Shown here piece after piece: positions 23,188 through 36,500 of a stretch of DNA of 45,900 nucleotides. Each line of letters opens with the position of its first letter. Within the stretch, counting starts at the first letter, position 1. Origin of the DNA: Tritrichomonas musculus (lineage: Eukaryota > Parabasalia > Tritrichomonadida > Tritrichomonadidae). The stretch covers positions 1-45,900 of the forward strand of contig JAPFFF010000120.1 of assembly GCA_039105265.1 (NCBI GenBank), in the 5' to 3' direction. Position numbers and translations under genes: made by a program. A model generated the notes under the pieces. It saw only the letters and a program-made list of their open reading frames with translations. It had not been told where the DNA came from and made no database searches.

Positions 23188-26100
23188 AATCATCAGATGC
23201 AACGACAACTGCAGTTGAATCATCAGATGCAACGAGAACTGCAGTTGAATCATCAGATGCAACGAGAACTGCAGTTGAATCATCAGATTCAACGAGAACT
23301 GCAGTTGAATCATCAGATGCAACGACAACTGCAGTTGAATCATCAGATTCAACGAGAACTGCAGTTGAATCATCAGATTCAACGAGAACTGCAGTTGAAT
23401 CATCAAATGCAACGAGAACTGCCGTTTAATATTAAGATGCAACAAGAACTGCAGTTGAATCATCAGATGCAACGACAACTGCAGTTGAATCATCAGATTC
23501 AACGAGAACTGCAGTTGAATCATCAGATGCAACGAGAACTGCAGTTGAATCATCAGATGCAACGAGAACTGCAGTTGAATCATCAGATGCAACGAGAACT
23601 GCAGTTGAATCATCAGATGCAACGAGAACTGCAGTTGAATCATCAGATGCAACGAGAACTGCAGTTGAATCATCAGATTCAACGAGAACTGCAGTTGAAT
23701 CATCAGATGCAACGAGAACTGCAGTTGAATCATCAGATGCAACGAGAACTACAGTTGAATCATCAGATGCAACGAGAACTGCAGTTGAATCATCAGATGC
23801 AACGAGAACTGCAGTTGAATCATCAGATGCAACGACAACTGCAGTTGAATCATCAGATGCAACGAGAACTGCAGTTGAATCATCAGATTCAACGAGAACT
23901 GCAGTTGAATCATCAGATGCAACGAGAACTGCAGTTGAATCATCAGATGCAACGAGAACTGCAGTTGAATCATCAGATTCAACGAGAACTGCAGTTGAAT
24001 CATCAGATTCAACGAGAACTGCAGTTGAATCATCAGATTCAACGAGAACTGCAGTTGAATCATCAGATGCAACGACAACTGCAGTTGAATCATCAGATGC
24101 AACGACAACTGCAGTTGAATCATCAGATGCAACGAGAACTGCAGTTGAATCATCAGATGCAACGAGAACTGCAGTTTAATAATAAGATTCAACGAGAACT
24201 GCAGTTGAATCATCAGATGAAACAAGAACTGCAGTTGAATCATCAGATGCAACAAGAACTGCAGTTGAATCATCAGATTCAACGAGAACTGCAGTTGAAT
24301 CATCAGATTCAACGAGAACTGCAGTTGAACCATCAGATTCAACGAGAACTACAGTTGAATCATCAGATTCAACGAGAACTGCAGTTGAATCATCAGATTC
24401 AACGAGAACTACAGTTGAATCATCAGATTCAACGAGAACTGCAGTTGAATCATCAGATGCAACGAGAACTACAGTTGAATCATCAGATTCAACGAGAACT
24501 GCAGTTGAATCATCAGATGCAACGACAACTGCAGTTGAATCATCAGATGCAACGACAACTGCAGTTGAATCATCAGATTCAACGAGAACTGCAGTTGAAT
24601 CATCAGATGCAACGAGAACTGCAGTTGAATCATCAGATTCAACGAGAACTGCAGTTGAATCATCAGATGCAACAAGAACTGCAGTTGAATCATCAGATTC
24701 AACGAGAACTGCAGTTGAATCATCAGATGCAACGAGAACTGCAGTTGAATCATCAGATGCAACGAGAACTGCAGTTGAATCATCAGATGCAACGAGAACT
24801 GCAGTTGAATCATCAGATGCAACGAGAACTGCAGTTTAATAATAAGATTCAACAAGAACTGCAGTTTAATCATAAGATTCAACGAGAACTGCAGTTTAAT
24901 CATAAGATTCAACGAGAACTGCAGTTTAATAATAAGATTCAACAAGAACTGCAGTTGAATCATCAGATGCAACGACAACTGCAGTTGAATCATCAGATTC
25001 AACGAGAACTGCAGTTGAATCATCAGATTCAACGAGAACTGCAGTTGAATCATCAGATGCAACGAGAACTGCAGTTGAATCATCAGATTCAACGAGAACT
25101 GCAGTTGAATCATCAGATGCAACGAGAACTACAGTTTAATAATAAGATTCAACGAGAACTGCAGTTGAATCATCAGATGCAACAAGAACTGCAGTTGAAC
25201 CATCAGATTCAACAAGAACTGCAGTTTAATCATAAGATTCAACGAGAACTGCAGTTGAATCATCAGATTCAACGAGAACTACAGTTGAATCATCAGATTC
25301 AACGAGAACTGCAGTTGAATCATCAGATGCAACGAGAACTACAGTTGAATCATCAGATTCAACGAGAACTGCAGTTGAATCATCAGATGCAACGACAACT
25401 GCAGTTGAATCATCAGATGCAACGACAACTGCAGTTGAATCATCAGATTCAACGAGAACTGCAGTTGAATCATCAGATGCAACGAGAACTGCAGTTGAAT
25501 CATCAGATTCAACGAGAACTGCAGTTGAATCATCAGATGCAACAAGAACTGCAGTTGAATCATCAGATTCAACGAGAACTGCAGTTGAATCATCAGATGC
25601 AACGAGAACTGCAGTTGAATCATCAGATGCAACGAGAACTGCAGTTGAATCATCAGATGCAACGAGAACTGCAGTTGAATCATCAGATGCAACGAGAACT
25701 GCAGTTTAATAATAAGATTCAACAAGAACTGCAGTTTAATCATAAGATTCAACGAGAACTGCAGTTTAATCATAAGATTCAACGAGAACTGCAGTTTAAT
25801 AATAAGATTCAACAAGAACTGCAGTTGAATCATCAGATGCAACGAGAACTGCAGTTGAATCATCAGATTCAACGAGAACTGCAGTTGAATCATCAGATTC
25901 AACGACAACTGCAGTTGAATCATCAGATGCAACGAGAACTGCAGTTGAATCATCAGATGCAACGAGAACTGCAGTTGAATCATCAGATGCAACGAGAACT
26001 ACAGTTTAATAATAAGATTCAACGAGAACTGCAGTTGAATCATCAGATGCAACGAGAACTACAGTTGAATCATCAGATTCAACGAGAACTGCAGTTGAAT

Positions 26101-29100
26101 CATCAGATGCAACAAGAACTGCAGTTGAATCATCAGATTCAACGAGAACTGCAGTTGAATCATCAGATTCAACGAGAACTGCAGTTGAACCATCAGATTC
26201 AACGAGAACTACAGTTGAATCATCAGATTCAACGAGAACTGCAGTTGAATCATCAGATTCAACGAGAACTACAGTTGAATCATCAGATTCAACGAGAACT
26301 GCAGTTGAATCATCAGATGCAACGAGAACTACAGTTGAATCATCAGATTCAACGAGAACTGCAGTTGAATCATCAGATGCAACGACAACTGCAGTTGAAT
26401 CATCAGATGCAACGAGAACTGCAGTTGAATCATCAGATTCAACGAGAACTGCAGTTGAATCATCAGATGCAACGAGAACTGCAGTTGAATCATCAGATGC
26501 AACGAGAACTGCAGTTTAATAATAAGATGAAACAAGAACTGCAGTTGAATCATCAGATGCAACGAGAACTGCAGTTGAATCATCAGATGCAACGAGAACT
26601 GCAGTTGAATCATCAGATGCAACGACAACTGCAGTTGAATCATCAGATTCAACGAGAACTGCAGTTGAATCATCAGATGCAACGACAACTGCAGTTGAAT
26701 CATCAGATGCAACGACAACTGCAGTTGAATCATCAGATGCAACGAGAACTGCAGTTGAATCATCAGATGCAACGAGAACTGCAGTTTAATAATAAGATTC
26801 AACGAGAACTGCAGTTGAATCATCAGATGAAACAAGAACTGCAGTTGAATCATCAGATGCAACAAGAACTGCAGTTGAATCATCAGATTCAACGAGAACT
26901 GCAGTTGATCATCAGATTCAACGAGAACTGCAGAAATCAGATTCAACGAGAACTACAGTTGAATCATCAGATTCAACGAGAACTGCAGTTGAATCATCAG
27001 ATTCAACGAGAACTACAGTTGAATCATCAGATTCAACGAGAACTGCAGTTGAATCATCAGATGCAACGAGAACTACAGTTGAATCATCAGATTCAACGAG
27101 AACTGCAGTTGAATCATCAGATGCAACGACAACTGCAGTTGAATCATCAGATGCAACGACAACTGCAGTTGAATCATCAGATTCAACGAGAACTGCAGTT
27201 GAATCATCAGATGCAACGAGAACTGCAGTTGAATCATCAGATTCAACGAGAACTGCAGTTGAATCATCAGATGCAACAAGAACTGCAGTTGAATCATCAG
27301 ATTCAACGAGAACTGCAGTTGAATCATCAGATTCAACGAGAACTGCAGTTGAATCATCAGATGCAACGAGAACTGCAGTTGAATCATCAGATGCAACGAG
27401 AACTGCAGTTGAATCATCAGATGCAACGAGAACTGCAGTTTAATCATAAGATTCAACGAGAACTGCAGTTTAATCATAAGATTCAACGAGAACTGCAGTT
27501 TAATAATAAGATTCAACAAGAACTGCAGTTGAATCATCAGATGCAACGAGAACTGCAGTTGAATCATCAGATTCAACGAGAACTGCAGTTGAATCATCAG
27601 ATTCAACGAGAACTGCAGTTGAATCATCAGATGCAACGAGAACTGCAGTTGAATCATCAGATGCAACGAGAACTGCAGTTGAATCATCAGATGCAACGAG
27701 AACTGCAGTTGAATCATCAGATTCAACGAGAACTGCAGTTGAATCATCAGATGCAACGAGAACTGCAGTTGAATCATCAGATTCAACGAGAACTGCAGTT
27801 GAATCATCAGATGCAACGAGAACTACAGTTGAATCATCAGATTCAACGAGAACTGCAGTTGAATCATCAGATGCAACGAGAACTACAGTTGAATCATCAG
27901 ATTCAACGAGAACTGCAGTTGAATCATCAGATGCAACGACAACTGCAGTTGAATCATCAGATTCAACGAGAACTGCAGTTGAATCATCAGATTCAACGAG
28001 AACTGCAGTTGAACCATCAGATTCAACGAGAACTACAGTTGAATCATCAGATTCAACGAGAACTGCAGTTGAATCATCAGATTCAACGAGAACTACAGTT
28101 GAATCATCAGATTCAACGAGAACTGCAGTTGAATCATCAGATGCAACGAGAACTACAGTTGAATCATCAGATTCAACGAGAACTGCAGTTGAATCATCAG
28201 ATGCAACGACAACTGCAGTTGAATCATCAGATGCAACGACAACTGCAGTTGAATCATCAGATTCAACGAGAACTGCAGTTGAATCATCAGATGCAACGAG
28301 AACTGCAGTTGAATCATCAGATGCAACGAGAACTGCAGTTTAATAATAAGATGAAACAAGAACTGCAGTTGAATCATCAGATGCAACGAGAACTGCAGTT
28401 GAATCATCAGATGCAACGAGAACTGCAGTTGAATCATCAGATGCAACGACAACTGCAGTTGAATCATCAGATGCAACGAGAACTGCAGTTGAATCATCAG
28501 ATGCAACGAGAACTGCAGTTTAATAATAAGATGAAACAAGAACTGCAGTTGAATCATCAGATGCAACGACAACTGCAGTTGAATCATCAGATGCAACGAG
28601 AACTGCAGTTGAATCATCAGATGCAACGAGAACTGCAGTTGAATCATCAGATTCAACGAGAACTGCAGTTGAATCATCAGATTCAACGAGAACTGCAGTT
28701 GAATCATCAGATGCAACGAGAACTGCAGTTGAATCATCAGATGCAACGAGAACTACAGTTGAATCATCAGATTCAACGAGAACTGCAGTTGAACCATCAG
28801 ATTCAACGAGAACTGCAGTTGAACCATCAGATTCAACGAGAACTGCAGTTGAATCATCAGATTCAACGAGAACTGCAGTTGAACCATCAGATTCAACGAG
28901 AACTGCAGTTGAATCATCAGATTCAACGAGAACTACAGTTGAATCATCAGATTCAACGAGAACTGCAGTTGAACCATCAGATGCAACGAGAACTGCAGTT
29001 GAATCATCAGATGCAACGAGAACTGCAGTTTAATAATAAGATGCAACGAGAACTGCAGTTTAATAATAAGATGCAACGAGAACTGCAGTTGAATCATCAG

Positions 29101-29358
29101 ATTCAACGAGAACTGCAGTTGAACCATCAGATTCAACGAGAACTGCAGTTGAATCATCAGATTCAACGAGAACTACAGTTGAATCATCAGATTCAACGAG
29201 AACTGCAGTTGAATCATCAGATTCAACGAGAACTGCAGTTGAATCATCAGATGCAACGAGAACTGCAGTTGAATCATCAGATGCAACGAGAACTGCAGTT
29301 TAATAATAAGATGCAACGAGAACTGCAGTTGAATCATCAGATGCAACGAGAACTGTAG
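23167..29358 (+). other. Long open frame of decapeptide repeats ending at TAG
   Basis: It starts at the ATG overlapping the upstream TGA and reads through the scrambled patch at 26908-26961, where about ten codons are in the wrong register before the -6 nt total restores the frame. It ends at a TAG that replaces CAG. Two further short stretches (29359-30258 and 30259-31188) are bounded by the same amplified TAG. Confidence 0.2.
26908..26961 (+). repeat. Scrambled patch: two short units
   Basis: Two successive units measure 26 and 28 nt. The first begins ATCATCAG (one A lost) and ends at CTGCAG; the second begins AAATCAGATTC, so 5 nt of the boundary are missing. The total is -6 nt, so the reading frame is displaced for about ten codons and then restored. 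The homologous place in the left copy is 6210-6328, which is damaged differently. Confidence 0.93.
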
Positions 29359-31401
29359 TTGAATCATCAGATGCAACGAGAACTGCAGTTGAATCATCAG
29401 ATGCAGCGAGAACTGCAGTTGAATCATCAGATGCAGCAAGAACTGCAGTTGAATCATCAGATTCAACGAGAACTGCAGTTGAATCATCAGATGCAACGAG
29501 AACTGCAGTTGAATCATCAGATGCAACGAGAACTACAGTTGAATCATCAGATTCAACGAGAACTGCAGTTGAACCATCAGATTCAACGAGAACTGCAGTT
29601 GAACCATCAGATTCAACGAGAACTGCAGTTGAATCATCAGATTCAACGAGAACTGCAGTTGAACCATCAGATTCAACGAGAACTGCAGTTGAATCATCAG
29701 ATTCAACGAGAACTACAGTTGAATCATCAGATTCAACGAGAACTGCAGTTGAACCATCAGATGCAACGAGAACTGCAGTTGAATCATCAGATGCAACGAG
29801 AACTGCAGTTTAATAATAAGATGCAACGAGAACTGCAGTTTAATAATAAGATGCAACGAGAACTGCAGTTGAATCATCAGATTCAACGAGAACTGCAGTT
29901 GAACCATCAGATTCAACGAGAACTGCAGTTGAATCATCAGATTCAACGAGAACTACAGTTGAATCATCAGATTCAACGAGAACTGCAGTTGAATCATCAG
30001 ATTCAACGAGAACTGCAGTTGAATCATCAGATGCAACGAGAACTGCAGTTGAATCATCAGATGCAACGAGAACTGCAGTTTAATAATAAGATGCAACGAG
30101 AACTGCAGTTGAATCATCAGATGCAACGAGAACTGCAGTTGAATCATCAGATGCAACGAGAACTGCAGTTGAATCATCAGATGCAGCGAGAACTGCAGTT
30201 TAATAATAAGATGAAACAAGAACTGCAGTTGAATCATCAGATGCAACGAGAACTGTAGTTGAATCATCAGATGCAACGAGAACTGCAGTTGAATCATCAG
30301 ATGCAACGAGAACTGCAGTTGAATCATCAGATGCAACGAGAACTGCAGTTGAATCATCAGATTCAACGAGAACTGCAGTTGAATCATCAGATTCAACGAG
30401 AACTGCAGTTGAATCATCAGATGCAACGAGAACTGCAGTTGAATCATCAGATGCAACGAGAACTACAGTTGAATCATCAGATTCAACGAGAACTGCAGTT
30501 GAACCATCAGATTCAACGAGAACTGCAGTTGAACCATCAGATTCAACGAGAACTGCAGTTGAATCATCAGATTCAACGAGAACTGCAGTTGAACCATCAG
30601 ATTCAACGAGAACTGCAGTTGAATCATCAGATTCAACGAGAACTACAGTTGAATCATCAGATTCAACGAGAACTGCAGTTGAACCATCAGATGCAACGAG
30701 AACTGCAGTTGAATCATCAGATGCAACGAGAACTGCAGTTTAATAATAAGATGCAACGAGAACTGCAGTTTAATAATAAGATGCAACGAGAACTGCAGTT
30801 GAATCATCAGATTCAACGAGAACTGCAGTTGAACCATCAGATTCAACGAGAACTGCAGTTGAATCATCAGATTCAACGAGAACTACAGTTGAATCATCAG
30901 ATTCAACGAGAACTGCAGTTGAATCATCAGATTCAACGAGAACTGCAGTTGAATCATCAGATGCAACGAGAACTGCAGTTGAATCATCAGATGCAACGAG
31001 AACTGCAGTTTAATAATAAGATGCAACGAGAACTGCAGTTGAATCATCAGATGCAACGAGAACTGCAGTTGAATCATCAGATGCAACGAGAACTGCAGTT
31101 GAATCATCAGATGCAGCGAGAACTGCAGTTTAATAATAAGATGAAACAAGAACTGCAGTTGAATCATCAGATGCAACGAGAACTGTAGTTGAATCATCAG
31201 ATGCAACGAGAACTGCAGTTGAATCATCAGATGCAACGAGAACTGCAGTTGAATCATCAGATGCAGCAAGAACTGCAGTTTAATAATAAGATGAAACAAG
31301 AACTGCAGTTGAATCATCAGATTCAACGAGAACTGCAGTTGAATCATCAGATGCAACGAGAACTGCAGTTGAATCATCAGATGCAACGAGAACTGCAGTT
31401 G
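28732..31401 (+). repeat. Second set of the three-copy higher-order repeat
   Basis: Blocks start at 28732, 29512 and 30442 with lengths 780, 930 and 960 bp, identical in layout to 8039-10708 at an offset of 20,693. TAG units are at 29356, 30256 and 31186. The triplication therefore predates the large duplication. Confidence 0.88.
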
Positions 31402-33561
31402 AATCATCAGATGCAACGAGAACTACAGTTGAATCATCAGATTCAACGAGAACTGCAGTTGAATCATCAGATTCAACGAGAACTGCAGTTGAATCATCAG
31501 ATTCAACGAGAACTGCAGTTGAATCATCAGATTCAACGAGAACTGCAGTTGAATCATCAGATTCAACGACAACTGCAGTTGAATCATCAGATTCAACGAG
31601 AACTGCAGTTGAATCATCAGATTCAAAGAGAACTGCAGTTGAATCATCAGATGCAACGAGAACTGCAGTTGAATCATCAGATTCAACGAGAACTGCAGTT
31701 TAATAATAAGATTCAACGAGAACTGCAGTTTAATAATAAGATGAAACAAGAACTGCAGTTGAATAATCAGATGCAACGAGAACTGCAGTTGAATCATCAG
31801 ATTCAACGACAACTGCAGTTGAATCATCAGATTCAACGAGAACTGCAGTTGAATCATCAGATGCAACGAGAACTGCAGTTGAATCATCAGATTCAACGAG
31901 AACTGCAGTTTAATAATAAGATTCAACGAGAACTGCAGTTTAATAATAAGATGAAACAAGAACTGCAGTTGAATAATCAGATGCAACGAGAACTGCAGTT
32001 GAATCATCAGATGCAACGAGAACTGCAGTTGAATCATCAGATGCAACGAGAACTGCAGTTGAATCATCAGATTCAACGAGAACTGCAGTTGAATCATCAG
32101 ATGCAACGAGAACTGCAGTTGAATCATCAGATTCAACGAGAACTTCAGTTGAATCATCAGATTCAACGAGAACTGCAGTTGAATCATCAGATGCAACGAG
32201 AACTGCAGTTGAATCATCAGATGAAACAAGAACTGCAGTTGAATCATCAGATGCAACGAGAACTGCAGTTGAATCATCAGATGCAACGAGAACTGCAGTT
32301 GAATCATCAGATGCAACGAGAACTGCAGTTGAATCATCAGATGCAACGACAACTGCAGTTGAATCATCAGATGCAACGAGAACTGCAGTTGAATCATCAG
32401 ATTCAACGACAACTGCAGTTGAATCATCAGATGCAACGAGAACTGCAGTTGAATCATCAGATGCAACGAGAACTGCAGTTGAATCATCAGATTCAACGAG
32501 AACTGCAGTTGAATCATCAGATTCAACGAGAACTGCAGTTGAATCATCAGATTCAACGAGAACTGCAGTTGAATCATCAGATGCAACGACAACTGCAGTT
32601 GAATCATCAGATGCAACGACAACTGCAGTTGAATCATCAGATGCAACGAGAACTGCAGTTGAATCATCAGATGCAACGAGAACTGCAGTTTAATAATAAG
32701 ATTCAACGAGAACTGCAGTTGAATCATCAGATGAAACAAGAACTGCAGTTGAATCATCAGATGCAACAAGAACTGCAGTTGAATCATCAGATGCAACGAG
32801 AACTGCAGTTGAATCATCAGATGCAACGAGAACTGCAGTTGAACCATCAGATGCAACAAGAACTGCCGTTTAATATTAAGATGCAACAAGAACTGCAGTT
32901 GAATCATCAGATGCAACGAGAACTGCAGTTGAATCATCAGATTCAACGAGAACTGCAGTTGAATCATCAGATGCAACGACAACTGCAGTTGAATCATCAG
33001 ATGCAACGAGAACTGCAGTTGAATCATCAGATGCAACGAGAACTGCAGTTGAATCATCAGATTCAACGAGAACTGCAGTTGAATCATCAGATTCAACGAG
33101 AACTGCAGTTTAATAATAAGATTCAACGAGAACTGCAGTTTAATAATAAGATGAAACAAGAACTGCAGTTGAATCATCAGATGCAACGAGAACTGCAGTT
33201 GAATCATCAGATGCAACGAGAACTGCAGTTGAATCATCAGATTCAACGAGAACTGCAGTTGAATCATCAGATGCAACGACAACTGCAGTTGAATCATCAG
33301 ATTCAACGAGAACTGCAGTTGAATCATCAGATTCAACGAGAACTGCAGTTGAATCATCAAATGCAACGAGAACTGCCGTTTAATATTAAGATGCAACAAG
33401 AACTGCAGTTGAATCATCAGATGCAACGACAACTGCAGTTGAATCATCAGATTCAACGAGAACTGCAGTTGAATCATCAGATTCAACGAGAACTGCAGTT
33501 GAATCATCAGATTCAACGAGAACTGCAGTTGAATCATCAGATGCAACGAGAACTGCAGTTG
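31402..33561 (+). repeat. 2,160-bp higher-order block, second copy
   Basis: Matches 10709-12868 at an offset of 20,693, including the CAAAGAG and CTTCAG markers. The following block at 33562 repeats the same opening at an offset of 2,160. Confidence 0.85.
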
Positions 33562-36500
33562 AATCATCAGATGCAACGAGAACTACAGTTGAATCATCAG
33601 ATTCAACGAGAACTGCAGTTGAATCATCAGATTCAACGAGAACTGCAGTTGAATCATCAGATTCAACGAGAACTGCAGTTGAATCATCAGATTCAACGAG
33701 AACTGCAGTTGAATCATCAGATTCAACGACAACTGCAGTTGAATCATCAGATTCAACGAGAACTGCAGTTGAATCATCAGATTCAAAGAGAACTGCAGTT
33801 GAATCATCAGATGCAACGAGAACTGCAGTTGAATCATCAGATTCAACGAGAACTGCAGTTTAATAATAAGATTCAACGAGAACTGCAGTTTAATAATAAG
33901 ATGAAACAAGAACTGCAGTTGAATAATCAGATGCAACGAGAACTGCAGTTGAATCATCAGATTCAACGACAACTGCAGTTGAATCATCAGATTCAACGAG
34001 AACTGCAGTTGAATCATCAGATGCAACGAGAACTGCAGTTGAATCATCAGATTCAACGAGAACTGCAGTTTAATAATAAGATTCAACGAGAACTGCAGTT
34101 TAATAATAAGATGAAACAAGAACTGCAGTTGAATAATCAGATGCAACGAGAACTGCAGTTGAATCATCAGATGCAACGAGAACTGCAGTTGAATCATCAG
34201 ATGCAACGAGAACTGCAGTTGAATCATCAGATTCAACGAGAACTGCAGTTGAATCATCAGATGCAACGAGAACTGCAGTTGAATCATCAGATTCAACGAG
34301 AACTTCAGTTGAATCATCAGATTCAACGAGAACTGCAGTTGAATCATCAGATGAAACAAGAACTGCAGTTGAATCATCAGATGCAACGAGAACTGCAGTT
34401 GAATCATCAGATGCAACGAGAACTGCAGTTGAATCATCAGATGCAACGAGAACTGCAGTTGAATCATCAGATGCAACGACAACTGCAGTTGAATCATCAG
34501 ATGCAACGAGAACTGCAGTTGAATCATCAGATTCAACGACAACTGCAGTTGAATCATCAGATGCAACGAGAACTGCAGTTGAATCATCAGATGCAACGAG
34601 AACTGCAGTTGAATCATCAGATTCAACGAGAACTGCAGTTGAATCATCAGATTCAACGAGAACTGCAGTTGAATCATCAGATTCAACGAGAACTGCAGTT
34701 GAATCATCAGATGCAACGACAACTGCAGTTGAATCATCAGATGCAACGACAACTGCAGTTGAATCATCAGATGCAACGAGAACTGCAGTTGAATCATCAG
34801 ATGCAACGAGAACTGCAGTTTAATAATAAGATTCAACGAGAACTGCAGTTGAATCATCAGATGAAACAAGAACTGCAGTTGAATCATCAGATGCAACAAG
34901 AACTGCAGTTGAATCATCAGATGCAACGAGAACTGCAGTTGAATCATCAGATGCAACGAGAACTGCAGTTGAACCATCAGATGCAACAAGAACTGCCGTT
35001 TAATATTAAGATGCAACAAGAACTGCAGTTGAATCATCAGATGCAACGAGAACTGCAGTTGAATCATCAGATTCAACGAGAACTGCAGTTGAATCATCAG
35101 ATGCAACGACAACTGCAGTTGAATCATCAGATGCAACGAGAACTGCAGTTGAATCATCAGATGCAACGAGAACTGCAGTTGAATCATCAGATGCAACGAG
35201 AACTGCAGTTGAATCATCAGATTCAACGAGAACTGCAGTTGAATCATCAGATTCAACGAGAACTGCAGTTTAATAATAAGATTCAACGAGAACTGCAGTT
35301 TAATAATAAGATGAAACAAGAACTGCAGTTGAATCATCAGATGCAACGAGAACTGCAGTTGAATCATCAGATGCAACGAGAACTGCAGTTGAATCATCAG
35401 ATTCAACGAGAACTGCAGTTGAATCATCAGATGCAACGACAACTGCAGTTGAATCATCAGATTCAACGAGAACTGCAGTTGAATCATCAGATTCAACGAG
35501 AACTGCAGTTGAATCATCAAATGCAACGAGAACTGCCGTTTAATATTAAGATGCAACAAGAACTGCAGTTGAATCATCAGATGCAACGACAACTGCAGTT
35601 GAATCATCAGATTCAACGAGAACTGCAGTTGAATCATCAGATTCAACGAGAACTGCAGTTGAATCATCAAATGCAACGAGAACTGCCGTTTAATATTAAG
35701 ATGCAACAAGAACTGCAGTTGAATCATCAGATGCAACGACAACTGCAGTTGAATCATCAGATTCAACGAGAACTGCAGTTGAATCATCAGATTCAACAAG
35801 AACTGCAGTTGAATCATCAGATGCAACGAGAACTGCAGTTGAATCATCAGATGCAACGAGAACTGCAGTTGAATCATCAGATGCAACGAGAACTGCAGTT
35901 GAATCATCAGATTCAACGAGAACTGCAGTTGAATCATCAGATGCAACGAGAACTGCAGTTGAATCATCAGATTCAACGAGAACTGCAGTTTAATAATAAG
36001 ATTCAACGAGAACTGCAGTTTAATAATAAGATTAAACAAGAACTGCAGTTGAATCATCAGATGCAACGACAACTGCAGTTGAATCATCAGATTCAACGAG
36101 AACTGCAGTTGAATCATCAGATGCAACGACAACTGCAGTTGAATCATCAGATTCAACGAGAACTGCAGTTGAATCATCAGATTCAACGAGAACTGCAGTT
36201 GAATCATCAAATGCAACGAGAACTGCCGTTTAATATTAAGATGCAACAAGAACTGCAGTTGAATCATCAGATGCAACGACAACTGCAGTTGAATCATCAG
36301 ATTCAACGAGAACTGCAGTTGAATCATCAGATTCAACGAGAACTGCAGTTGAATCATCAAATGCAACGAGAACTGCCGTTTAATATTAAGATGCAACAAG
36401 AACTGCAGTTGAATCATCAGATGCAACGACAACTGCAGTTGAATCATCAGATTCAACGAGAACTGCAGTTGAATCATCAGATTCAACGAGAACTGCAGTT

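Larger units (their letters stand above)
20609..33771 (+). repeat. Large array duplication, right copy
   Basis: This is the partner of 1-13078, about 85 bp longer because of unequal content at the scrambled patch (26908-26961 here). It carries the same 29-nt unit (23159), TAG units (29356, 30256, 31186), CAAAGAG unit (near 31624) and CTTCAG unit (near 32145). Its left end merges smoothly with the older copy at 15659-20608, because positions 1-1190 are themselves nearly the same as 7049-8238. The breakpoint is therefore hidden inside matching sequence, as expected for unequal crossing over between homologous higher-order repeats. Confidence 0.88.
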
